NCBI GenBank assembly: GCA_013288075.1
Contig: JABDCQ010000006.1
Span: 1-62,273 of the forward strand
DNA length: 62,273 nt
Reading direction: 5' to 3'
Source: Chlamydiota bacterium
GTDB lineage: Bacteria > Chlamydiota > Chlamydiia > Chlamydiales > Rhabdochlamydiaceae
The translations under genes were made by a program, and so were the position numbers. Numbering within the stretch: the stretch's first letter is position 1; each line of letters opens with the position of its first letter. Under the pieces are notes generated by a model that was not told where the DNA came from, searched no databases, and was given only the letters and a program-made list of their open reading frames with translations. Shown here piece after piece: positions 50,962 to 60,200 of this stretch.

Positions 50962-53082
50962 ATGTCATTTCTTTTCACGCTTTTTTCTGTTGGTTTGTTT
51001 TTTTCTTCCTCTCTTTTCTCTGAAAAGGAGCCTCTTAAAACAGAGGTGATTTCAGAAGAACTCCTCAAGACAAAAAACCTCTTTGGCTACGATTTAAACA
51101 TCACAGTGATTCCCGGAAATAGTTCCGATATCATGCTTTTATTCCATGGATATGGAGGCGATTTCCGCGTTGCAGAGCACGTTAAATCAGGAGGAGCTGT
51201 TCAAGACACTCTTATTAGCTTTAACTTCCCTGATCACAGCATCAAAAGAGAAGGAATATGTCCTGAAGACACTTCTTTTGGTTCTGTAGACGAGCTTCTT
51301 CCCCCTCTTTTTATCTTAAAAAAATGCGTTGTTGACATGAGTCTTGAGAAAATTAACCTTTATGGATTTTCTGCAGGAGGCGCTGCCGTTATTAATACCA
51401 TAGGCATTCTTAACTCCTCTACTTATGACCAAGACCTACAAAAAGTAGGAATTACAGCCTCTGATAAAGAAAAGATATTAGCCGCTATTGAAAAAGGACA
51501 AGTGATTCTTGATGTTCCTTTGAAATCGATAGAAGAAATTATGGATTTTAGAGGAAGCAGCCATGAACTTGAAGTGATTGCTGCAAGATATAAACAAAAC
51601 AATCTTCGCCCGATTGACTCTATTGAAAAACTACAAGGACTCACTCTTAATATTACCGTCTATTTTCAAGATCCCGATGGGACTCTTTCTAATAGAGATG
51701 ACGCCCTTTTTATTGAGCGTTTAAAAAAATATAATCATGGCATTACAGATGTAATTATCGGGAAACAAGGCGAATTGCATAACAGTTACCACAGGGCTCT
51801 TTTTAATTTTTATAGAGAAAAAACAGCGAATCCTCAAATAGTCACCTCTCAGCAAGTCTCTCTTGCAGATGATCTGCTTTATATAGAAGTAAAAGACTTG
51901 ACTCCCTTAGAAATAGTTGAGGTGAAAGCGCATACTACCGATAGCGAAGGAGAAATTTGGGAATCTCATGCCATTTTACGTGTTAATGAAGAAGGGTCAT
52001 TAAAGCTTAATGAACAAGCTGCCATTGAAGGAACCTATGAAGGAGTAGATCCTATGGGACTTTTTTGGTCTATTGAGCCTACCTCTTCTAGGTTTAAACT
52101 CTTTAAAACAGAAGATGACAAAATGGTTTATACATTCCAAGTCTTTAGAAAAGAAAAATGTATTGCTACAAAAGAAATTGTCAGGCTTAAAAATGCTTTA
52201 AACGTAGAAAAAATAACCGTTAATGAAGAAGGCATTAAAGGCTCTCTTTTTCTTCCGCAATCCGATAAACCCTTGCCTGCCATTATTACATTAAGTGGGT
52301 CGAATGGAGGGATTAGTGAAACGCGGGCCAAAGCTCTTGCAGCTCACGGGTATGCCGTTTTAGCTCTTGGCTATTTTGGCATAGAAGGACTGCCCTCTAA
52401 TCTAGAAAACATTCCCTTAGAATATTTTGAAAAGGCGATTGGCTGGATGAAAAATCAAAGCGCTATCGACGCCAATAGAATAGGTCTTTTTGGAGCCTCA
52501 AGAGGAGCTGAGCTCTCTTTAATTTTAGGGTCCTTTTTCCCCTCCTCTTTTAAAGCAATTGTCGCAACAGCTCCTAGCAGCGTGATTTATTCAGGACTAG
52601 AAACAAAAACATCTGCCTGGACTTACAACGGGAAACCCATTGGGTCCTACCTCACAGTAGAAAAAGTAAAACCTAAAAAAAATGAAGGAAGAAACGAAAG
52701 CCTTCCTATTACTACGGCCTCTTACTTTTTAAAAGGAATGCAAAACAAAAAAGCTTTTGAAGAAGCTCTTATTCCTGTAGAAAATATTCAGTGCCCTCTT
52801 CTTATCATATCAGGCGGTGATGATAGAATGTGGCCTTCCTCTTTATTTGCTAAACAAATTAAAAAAAGACTCAAAGAAAAAGGCTCTAGCATCGATTGCA
52901 TCCATCTTGATTACCCCAAAGCGGGTCACCAGATTAATGTCCCTTATCTCCCCTCTTCGCCGGTTTATTTCCATCCTATTGGCAAGCTCTGGTTCTCTAT
53001 GGGTGGCTCGCCCAAAGAAGACGAATTTGCGAGCCGCGACTCCTGGGAAAAACTCCTCAACTTCTTCAACCAAAACCTCTAA
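50962..53082 (+). CDS. Exported fusion of an alpha/beta hydrolase and a BAAT-type acyltransferase/thioesterase
   Basis: The 706-residue protein has a signal peptide (about 1-20) and three modules. The N-terminal hydrolase (about 25-290) has LLFHGYGGDF and YGFSAGGAAV (nucleophile elbow). The middle (about 295-410) is beta-rich with the Thio_N/BAAT-N pattern (VSLADDLLYIEVKDLTP). The C-terminal hydrolase (about 425-706) has LSGSNGG, GLFGASRGAELSLI, ISGGDDRMWP and AGHQINVPYLP, the BAAT-C pattern of acyl-CoA amino-acid N-acyltransferases and thioesterases. Two hydrolase modules in one exported chain are unusual. It likely hydrolyses or transfers acyl groups outside the cytoplasm. Confidence 0.85.
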   Translation: MSFLFTLFSVGLFFSSSLFSEKEPLKTEVISEELLKTKNLFGYDLNITVIPGNSSDIMLLFHGYGGDFRVAEHVKSGGAVQDTLISFNFPDHSIKREGICPEDTSFGSVDELLPPLFILKKCVVDMSLEKINLYGFSAGGAAVINTIGILNSSTYDQDLQKVGITASDKEKILAAIEKGQVILDVPLKSIEEIMDFRGSSHELEVIAARYKQNNLRPIDSIEKLQGLTLNITVYFQDPDGTLSNRDDALFIERLKKYNHGITDVIIGKQGELHNSYHRALFNFYREKTANPQIVTSQQVSLADDLLYIEVKDLTPLEIVEVKAHTTDSEGEIWESHAILRVNEEGSLKLNEQAAIEGTYEGVDPMGLFWSIEPTSSRFKLFKTEDDKMVYTFQVFRKEKCIATKEIVRLKNALNVEKITVNEEGIKGSLFLPQSDKPLPAIITLSGSNGGISETRAKALAAHGYAVLALGYFGIEGLPSNLENIPLEYFEKAIGWMKNQSAIDANRIGLFGASRGAELSLILGSFFPSSFKAIVATAPSSVIYSGLETKTSAWTYNGKPIGSYLTVEKVKPKKNEGRNESLPITTASYFLKGMQNKKAFEEALIPVENIQCPLLIISGGDDRMWPSSLFAKQIKKRLKEKGSSIDCIHLDYPKAGHQINVPYLPSSPVYFHPIGKLWFSMGGSPKEDEFASRDSWEKLLNFFNQNL

Positions 53083-53097
53083 AGAAAACCACAGAGA

Positions 53098-53240
53098 GAT
53101 TTTTTCTCTTTTTTTCTTCCTCTGTGGTTTCTTGTCTCTGTGGTTTAAAAAATGCAAGTCCTTGTAAGCTCAAGTGTTAGCCGAAGATTAACCACAGAGG
53201 GAAGAAACCACAGAGGGGGGAAAGAGGGGGAGGGATTTTT
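53098..53240. repeat. Palindromic intergenic element, copy 4 (reverse orientation)
   Basis: The loop is the reverse complement of copies 2 and 3: AAAAAATGCAAGTCCTTG, then GCTCAAGTGTTAGCCGAAGA. It starts just after the stop codon of the 50962 gene and precedes the first GT2 gene. Confidence 0.88.
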
Positions 53241-53312
53241 TATGTCCTCTGGGGTTTCTTAGATTTTTGGTGACAAAATTAATTTTTTGGAGTTAAGGTT
53301 ACTTCTGAAAAA

Positions 53313-54512
53313 ATGAGGTACCTTATGCTTAAAACACTGCTTTGTGCGCTGCCCCTTATCCCTTTATGTGGAGCTGAAACACCTGCTCCACAAAAAAAGA
53401 CCATCTGCTTAAACATGATTGTGAAAAATGAAAGCGATGTCATTACAAGATGCCTCGATTCTGTGCGCCCGCTTATTGACACATGGGTGATTGTCGATAC
53501 AGGATCAACAGATGGCACACAAGAGGTTATTAAAAAGCATATGAAAGATATCCCCGGAGAGCTTTATGAAAAGCCGTGGGTGAACTTTGGATACAACAGA
53601 GAAGAAGCGCTTCAGCTAGCTAAAAATAAAGCCGATTACATTCTCTTTATGGATGCAGATGACAAACTCTCCTTTGATCCCCAGTTTAAACTTCCTGAAT
53701 TGAATCTTGATTTCTACGCCATTCCAACACGCTCAAAAGATACAGAATGCGTGCTTCCGCGCCTTATAAAATCAAGTGTTGATTGGCACTGGCACGATGT
53801 TTTGCACGAATATATCCAAGCTAAAGAAGAGACTAAAGGCGCTATGCTAGATGGGGTAGAATATGTGTATTTGCATGAAGGCTCGAGAGCAAAAGACCCG
53901 CAAAGATGCCAAAAAGATATAGAAGTGCTTCATCAAGGACTAAAAATCGATCCTGAAAACTCTCGCTATGTCTTTTATCTCGGCATGACTTATATGCATG
54001 CAGGAGATTACAAAAACGCCCTTAAATATTTTGAGCAAAGAGCCGAAATGGGGGGCATTGAACAGGTTGTCTTTGTGTCTAAACTCCATGTAGCCAAGCT
54101 CCAAGATGAATTAAAGATGGATAAGGCCGTAATAGAAAAAAGCTATGCCGATGCTTTCAAGTATTTCCCTTCAAGGATAGAGCCCCTTTACTACCTTGTT
54201 AAACGAGCAAGAGAAGAAGGCAGCTACCAAAAAGGTTTTGATATTGCGAGTTTAGCTCTGCACATCCCTAGAAGCTATTCTGTATTTTTAGAAAAAAGTA
54301 TTTGGGAATATGCTCTTCTTACCGAATATGCCATTTGCGCCTACTATGTGCAAAAATACAAAGAAAGCTCTAGCGCCTGCGATAAAGTGCTAGCGTTGCA
54401 AGACATCCCTGCTAACTATAGAACCGAGATGGAATCTCTTCAGAAAGAGCTCCATAGCATCACCATTGAAAAAGTCCAAAGCAAAATTTTTGAACTGATC
54501 ACCCCTAAGTAA
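53313..54512 (+). CDS. Exported GT2 glycosyltransferase-like protein with TPR-like C-terminus (1)
   Basis: The 399-residue protein has a signal peptide (about 1-21), then a GT-A core: CLNMIVKNESDVITRCLDSV (about 32-51), VDTGSTDGT (61-69) and the DXD-like LFMDADDKL (111-119). The C-terminal half (about 180-399) is TPR-like helical repeats with FYLGMTYMHAGDYKNALKYF. GT2 enzymes normally work in the cytoplasm with nucleotide sugars, so a signal peptide suggests export toward the host. It is two bases from a paralogue, in one operon. Confidence 0.85.
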   Translation: MRYLMLKTLLCALPLIPLCGAETPAPQKKTICLNMIVKNESDVITRCLDSVRPLIDTWVIVDTGSTDGTQEVIKKHMKDIPGELYEKPWVNFGYNREEALQLAKNKADYILFMDADDKLSFDPQFKLPELNLDFYAIPTRSKDTECVLPRLIKSSVDWHWHDVLHEYIQAKEETKGAMLDGVEYVYLHEGSRAKDPQRCQKDIEVLHQGLKIDPENSRYVFYLGMTYMHAGDYKNALKYFEQRAEMGGIEQVVFVSKLHVAKLQDELKMDKAVIEKSYADAFKYFPSRIEPLYYLVKRAREEGSYQKGFDIASLALHIPRSYSVFLEKSIWEYALLTEYAICAYYVQKYKESSSACDKVLALQDIPANYRTEMESLQKELHSITIEKVQSKIFELITPK

Positions 54513-54514
54513 CC

Positions 54515-55663
54515 ATGCTAAAATTGCTTTTGCTTTGCTTGTCTTTTGCTCTAATTACAGACGCTAAAACCGTTTGCCTTAACATGATTGTAAAAAATGA
54601 AGCCCATGTAATGGAAAGATGCTTAAAACCTCTAAAAGGCCTAATTGATTACTGGGTGATTGTCGATACAGGATCAACAGATAGTACTAGGGAAGTCATT
54701 AAAGAGTTTATGAAAGATGTCCCAGGAGAATTACATGAGCGCCCTTGGGTAGATTTTGGGCATAATAGAACAGAGGCTCTAAATCTTGCTAAAGATAAAG
54801 CAGACTTTATTTTATTTATGGACGCCGATGAAAACCTTGTCTTTGAAAAAGATTTTGCCCTGCCCTCTTTAGAAAAAGACTGCTACTACATCACTGTTTA
54901 CAACAGCCTTTTCGGAGGGCAAAGAACCTTTCTTATTAATAGCGCACTTGATTGGAAATGGGAAGGCGCTATGCATGAGGCGTTAATTTGCAGCCAAATG
55001 AAAACATCTGAAGCGTTAACAAATGTAAAAGTAGAAACAAGCTCCGATGGCAACCGCTCAAGAGACCCTAAAAAATACCTCAAAGATGCAGCTGTCCTAG
55101 AGGAAATGTTAGAGAAAGACCCTACAAATACAAGGCATATGTTTTACCTTGCCCAAAGCTACCACAATGCAGGAGAGTTCCCCTTAGCCGTTAAGAATTA
55201 CAAAAAAAGAGCCGCAATGCATGGCGGCTGGAATAAAGAAATATTTTGGTCCTTTCTTGCCGCTGCAAAACTGCAGCAACACCTTAAAGAGCCTGCAGAA
55301 ATATTTATTCGAGATTACAATAAGTCTTATGAAAGCGATAAAACAAGAGCCGAGCCTCTTTTTTACATAGCAGACTACTTTCATGGACAAGAAAACTACG
55401 CGCTAAGCTACCTCATTACCAAAGCAGCGTTGGAGATTCCCCTTCCAAACGATGGCATGTTTGTAGAAAGCTGGATTTACGAATACGGACTTACTCTAGA
55501 TTGCGCTAATGCCGCAGCCCAAATGGGAAAATACGAGGAAGCTAAAACCCTTTATGAAAAAGTCCTAGCCTGCAAAACCCTCCCCGAAAACTACCAGAGA
55601 GAAGCCTCCAGCACCTTGGAGCTTATTAAGACTCACATCCATAAGATAAACAAAGAGAAGTAA
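54515..55663 (+). CDS. Exported GT2 glycosyltransferase-like protein with TPR-like C-terminus (2)
   Basis: The 382-residue protein is a paralogue of its upstream neighbour: signal peptide (about 1-17), TVCLNMIVKNEAHVMERCL, VDTGSTDSTREV, ILFMDADENLVF, then TPR-like repeats with FYLAQSYHNAGEFPLAVKNY. The change DADD to DADE in the metal site is tolerated in GT2 enzymes. It directly follows the 53313 gene and ends at palindromic copy 5. Likely acts with its partner on a shared target. Confidence 0.85.
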   Translation: MLKLLLLCLSFALITDAKTVCLNMIVKNEAHVMERCLKPLKGLIDYWVIVDTGSTDSTREVIKEFMKDVPGELHERPWVDFGHNRTEALNLAKDKADFILFMDADENLVFEKDFALPSLEKDCYYITVYNSLFGGQRTFLINSALDWKWEGAMHEALICSQMKTSEALTNVKVETSSDGNRSRDPKKYLKDAAVLEEMLEKDPTNTRHMFYLAQSYHNAGEFPLAVKNYKKRAAMHGGWNKEIFWSFLAAAKLQQHLKEPAEIFIRDYNKSYESDKTRAEPLFYIADYFHGQENYALSYLITKAALEIPLPNDGMFVESWIYEYGLTLDCANAAAQMGKYEEAKTLYEKVLACKTLPENYQREASSTLELIKTHIHKINKEK

Positions 55664-55803
55664 ATCTCTCTCTTTTCTTCCTCTGTGGTTTCTTACCTCT
55701 GTGGTTAAAAAAATGCAAGCCCTTGCGCTCTCAAGCGTTAGCCAAAGATGAAACCACAGAGACAAGAAACCACAGAGGAAGAATAGAGAGAGAGAAAAAT
55801 TAC
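55664..55803. repeat. Palindromic intergenic element, copy 5
   Basis: Reverse orientation, beginning in the bases just after the stop of the 54515 gene. Loop AAAAAAATGCAAGCCCTTGC, then CTCAAGCGTTAGCCAAAGAT. Directly followed by copy 6 as a head-to-tail tandem. Confidence 0.92.
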
Positions 55804-55950
55804 TTCTCTTTCCCTCTTTTCTCTGTGGTTTCTTACCTCTGTGGTTAAAAAAATGCAAGTCCTTGCACGCTCAAGCGTTAGCCAAAGATGAAACCACAGA
55901 GACAAGAAACCACAGAGAAGAAGAGAGAGAGAGAGAGAAAAAAAATTATC
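55802..55950. repeat. Palindromic intergenic element, copy 6
   Basis: A direct tandem repeat of copy 5, differing at only a few positions, ending beside the stop of the convergent 55958 gene. The pair fills the whole convergent gap and could terminate both transcripts. Confidence 0.92.
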
Positions 55951-55957
55951 CTCTTTG

Positions 55958-57130
55958 TTATTGGGGGATTTGGGAGAGGGCAGCGTTGTTGTTGTTTCTT
56001 ACGGTTTGCAAGAAGTCTTCGGGAACAGCAGGTGTTGCCAAAATCTTTTCGTAGGCCTTATTAGCTTCGCTAAATTTGCCCATTAAAAAAGCTGCATTGC
56101 CAAAAGTAAAATTTAGCCCAAACTTGTAGATGTTTTCGTTGCAATAAGAAAAGCGTCTTTCAGCTTCGCTTGGCAAAGGGATACTAAGAGCAAACTCTGA
56201 GACCAAATACCCTAAAAGATGATGCTCTTTTTGAAGTAGATAATTAGCAAGCTTATAAAGAGGTTCAGCTCTTGTAGGAAAATGTTTATGAGCTCTTGAG
56301 TAACTAGCCACTACTTTTTCAAAAGGTCTATTTAATTCCTCTTCAAGCATTCCGACAAAATACATCGACCAAAACACCTCTCCTGTATTTTGCCCACCCA
56401 TTAAAGAGCGCTTCTCATAATTTTGGAGGGCTAAATCTAATTTCCCTGCATTAAAATACGATTGGCCTAAATAAAAAACATGGCGGCTATTTTGAGGATC
56501 TTTCTTTAGAGCTTCTTCTAAAACAAGAGCATCCTTCATATATTTTTCAGGATCTTGAGAACGTCTGCCCTCTTTATTATCGGCAAATACCTGCACATTT
56601 TCTAATACAGCCCAATCCCCTTCTTGTACATTAAGATTTAAAAGCTCCTCGTGCAATACCCCTTCCCAATGCCAGCCAGCCAAACGATTATTAATCATCT
56701 GGACATGCAAAGCTCCATTGCCTCCAAACGTATAAAGCGGGCAATAGTAATAGTGTTTATTCAGCTTCGATTTATCAAGAGAAGATGTACATACCACCCT
56801 TTCATCGGCATCGATAAAAAATAAGTAATCGGCTTTATCTTTAGCCAAAATAAGAGCTTCATTTCTGTTATGCTCAAAATTCACCCAAGGCTTTTCGTGA
56901 AGCTCGCCAGGAATGCCGCTAAGGGCCTCCTTGATGATTTCTTGCGTGCCATCGGTTGATCCTGTATCGACAATCACCCAATAATCAATCAACCCTTTTA
57001 CTGAATTTAGGCATTGCTTAATTGCCTTGCTCTCATCTTTCACAATCATATTTAAGCAAACAGTCTTATCCTTAGCCTCTAATGTTGTCATAAACACCCC
57101 TGCAATAAAAAGTAAAAAAGCCTTAAGCAT
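55958..57130 (-). CDS. Exported GT2 glycosyltransferase-like protein with TPR-like C-terminus (3)
   Basis: The 390-residue third paralogue runs convergently to the other two. It has a signal peptide (about 1-19), TVCLNMIVKDESKAIKQCL, VDTGSTDGTQEI (about 55-66), LFFIDADERVV (about 104-114, DXD) and TPR-like repeats with FYLGQSYFNAGKLDLALQNY. It is probably an inverted duplicate of the operon pair, with the palindromic pair at the junction. Possible substrates are surface or host components. Confidence 0.85.
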   Translation of the reverse strand: MLKAFLLFIAGVFMTTLEAKDKTVCLNMIVKDESKAIKQCLNSVKGLIDYWVIVDTGSTDGTQEIIKEALSGIPGELHEKPWVNFEHNRNEALILAKDKADYLFFIDADERVVCTSSLDKSKLNKHYYYCPLYTFGGNGALHVQMINNRLAGWHWEGVLHEELLNLNVQEGDWAVLENVQVFADNKEGRRSQDPEKYMKDALVLEEALKKDPQNSRHVFYLGQSYFNAGKLDLALQNYEKRSLMGGQNTGEVFWSMYFVGMLEEELNRPFEKVVASYSRAHKHFPTRAEPLYKLANYLLQKEHHLLGYLVSEFALSIPLPSEAERRFSYCNENIYKFGLNFTFGNAAFLMGKFSEANKAYEKILATPAVPEDFLQTVRNNNNAALSQIPQ

Positions 57131-57220
57131 AGAAAATCTCAGATTTTTTTTGATTCGTTCGTATATACCCCAAAACCCGAAAATTCATCAACTGAAACCA
57201 CAAAGAAGTGTAAATAAATA

Positions 57221-57249
57221 AAAAGGGGCAGCTTTTTAGCTGCCCCTTT
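57221..57249 (-). terminator. Intrinsic terminator of the autotransporter gene
   Basis: On the minus strand, AAAGGGGCAGCT pairs with AGCTGCCCCTTT around a 4-base loop, followed by TTTATTTATTTA. It lies 28 bases beyond the autotransporter stop codon, a textbook hairpin plus T-tract. Confidence 0.92.
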
Positions 57250-57276
57250 GGGTTTTCCTAAAGGTTATTTAGGGGT

Positions 57277-60200
57277 TTAGAATCTCCACTCAAAGCGCAC
57301 TGCACCTTTTTGTGTAGTTGTTTGGCCATTGAGTTCTGCGCTATAGCGAAGAGTTACATCTAACCCAAAATCACTCATGAAGCTGATTTCAGCACCAGGT
57401 GACCAAAGGGTGATTGCTTTATTCCATGTTCTTACAGCAAACTCGCCTGGCTGGTTAATAAACGCTGATTCATAGTGTTTAGTTCCTAGGTAGGTTTCAT
57501 TAACTGCACTTAACCATACTGATGGAGCAAAGCATCCGTAGCAAGAGCAGATACTTGTTGTAAAGGCAAGTCCTGCTTCTGAACGTAGCATGTTTGTGTG
57601 TCTTGCCTCTACATCGAGGTTAAGAGATCCAGCTCCACTTTCAGTGAATCCTTTTTGGTGTAGATACATGTAATCTACATTTGCAAAAGGCTCTAAGAAC
57701 ACATCATATAAACCAACATCCCAGTCATATCCACCACCTAAGTGTGTCGTTACGCCATATCCTGTATTGGAATGCGTAGCTGTTCTATCTATTGTAACAG
57801 CAGGAAAGCTAACACCAAAATCTATATGACGTTTTGCATGATAAGAATCGATCCCTCCAACTAAAGCTCCTTCAACCCAGAATGTAGGTTTTGAGAACTC
57901 TGAATAGATGCCTAAATGTCCGGCATTCGCATACCCTTTACCACGGCTTGCATCCCAGTGGATGTTCTCTCTATTGTATCCGCCGCCGATGCCTAAAAGG
58001 ATGCCACTGCAGAATGTGTAGTCAAAACCTGCAAGGATCCCTTCTACATTAGCTTTAAAGCCAACTTGCTCACCTACCTTATCTTGATCCATGTAGTAGC
58101 CAAATGGCTCTAGCCATGCTCCCATGTTATAATCACCGGTATACTCTTCACCAAATCTCATGTAACATCTTTTTGATGAAGGGTGGTTAAGAAGAGAAGC
58201 TACTAAGCTGCTTGTATTAGCATTAAGCAGATCAAAGGCTCCAAACATTGCTGGATGCAATTGGTCTAGGGCGCTTGATAGCTCTTGGCTATCCATTTTT
58301 GTTAATACCACAAGGACTTCTTCTAGATCTGACCCTGCTACTAAGCTCGATACGGGCAATGAATTGATGTAATTAAATACTTGGGTTGGGTTATGTCCAA
58401 ATGGTGTTGCAAGGAATGACACGCCTCCTTCTAGTACATGGAGGTATGCATTATTTGCATCGTAGCGTAGGCTTAAAGCTAGGGTGGAATTTACCACGTT
58501 TAGGGTGCTAAATGTTCCGCTTACGCCTCCTGCTGCTGTGAGGAATCTGTAATTGCTCCCTTCAACGTATATCCCTGGAGCTGGTAGGGCATTAACTGTT
58601 CCTGCTAAGGAAGCTGTTCCTGTAATGTCTAACAGATCTGATGATAATGTAGGCCCTGGGGCTATTTCTATTTCTAAAGCGCCGGAAGATGTTTGCACAA
58701 AGGGTCCGACTACTATCATGGTTCCTATGCTATTTCCTGGGGCTACTGTTCCACTGTTGGTTAGGGATCCTACTCTTCCTATTCCCCCGAGTCTTGCTCC
58801 TCCATTAACTGTTGTGGATGAGTTTAGGATGGATCCGTTAACAAGAAGGGTTCCGGCTTCAACTGTTGTGGGCCCTGTAAAGAGAGGACTTGATGCCGTC
58901 AGCTCAAGCGTCCCGCTGCCAATCTTATGGAAGTCGCCAGATCCGCTGAGTGTTCCTGAAAGCGTATCAAAGTTGCTATCTGTTACAGAAATTCTATCGT
59001 TAGCTCCATTGAAGACGATATCTTGTGGTAGAGTAAACGAACCTGTTAACTCTAACACCCCACCATTGAAGACTAAGGTTGTTCCTGCACTTAAATTAGA
59101 AGCGCTGCCAAGACTTAATGTTGCTCCCGAATCGAGATTCGTAGGGCCTGTAAACGTGTTATTTCCTGTTAAGATAAGGGTTCCGCCTCCTGCTACAGTA
59201 AGAGCACCAGATCCACTAATGACTCCACTAAATGTTTGTGTAGAGCCATCAGTAGCAGCTGTTAAGTCGCCTGTTCCTAAATTAACACTACCGCCGCCGC
59301 TTAAGTTCCCTAGAGTTTGATCAAAGGTTCCTAATTGGAAGGTAGCCCCTGAGTTCACTGTAAGTAGTGTGCTTGTAGGAAGCGCATTCATGATTCCAAT
59401 AAGAAGTGTTCCTGCATTGACATTTGTGTCACCTGAATACGTTTCATTGTTCGTTAGAACAAGTGTTCCGGTGCCTACTTTATTGAAGGGTCCTGTGCCA
59501 GTTACAACACCGCTAAGTGTCATGGTTTGGGTATTAGTATTAAAGTTAGCTCCTCCTGCAAGAGTAATTCCATTAGCAAGATTAACTGCCACGCCTTCTG
59601 CTTGAAGTGTTGTGCCAGCTGCCATGGTTAATGTGCCTGAGCTAATGGCTCCACTAACTGCCACACCAAGAGTTCCAGCTGTTAATGTTGTCCCTCCCCC
59701 ATAACTATTGGTGTTAGTAAGAACAAGCTCGCCAGCGCCTAACTTATCAAGTGTTCCAGCTCCGCTAATAACGCCTGATAGGGTGAGTGTTTGGCCATTT
59801 GTATTTACATGCTCAGTTCCTGCTGCAAGGGTCACTGCATTCGTAAGACTTACTGAAGCTTCTGCTTTAAGTGTTGTACCTGCACTCATTGCCAAGACAC
59901 CGCCGCTAAGAGCTGCGCTATTTCCAACACCTATGATTCCGGCATTCAAGTTTGTATTACCTGAGTAAGTATTGACTCCGCTTAATACAAGCTCACCTGA
60001 TCCTATTTTATTAAGAGGACCAACTCCGCTTACCACACCCGATACTGTCAACGTGCTTGCTTGAGAATCAAATGTCGCACCAGCAATGAGGTTTATTCCA
60101 TTATTTACACTAAAGTTGCCTTCAGCTTGTAATGTTGTACCCCCTGTCATGGTCAATGTGCCTGTTCCTAGAACGTTGTTATTCCCCACGCCAATTGTTC

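Noticed and set aside
55664-55950. Possible CRISPR array from two tandem repeats
   Set aside because: Only two units, each a long palindrome with no unique spacers; matches the dispersed element family.
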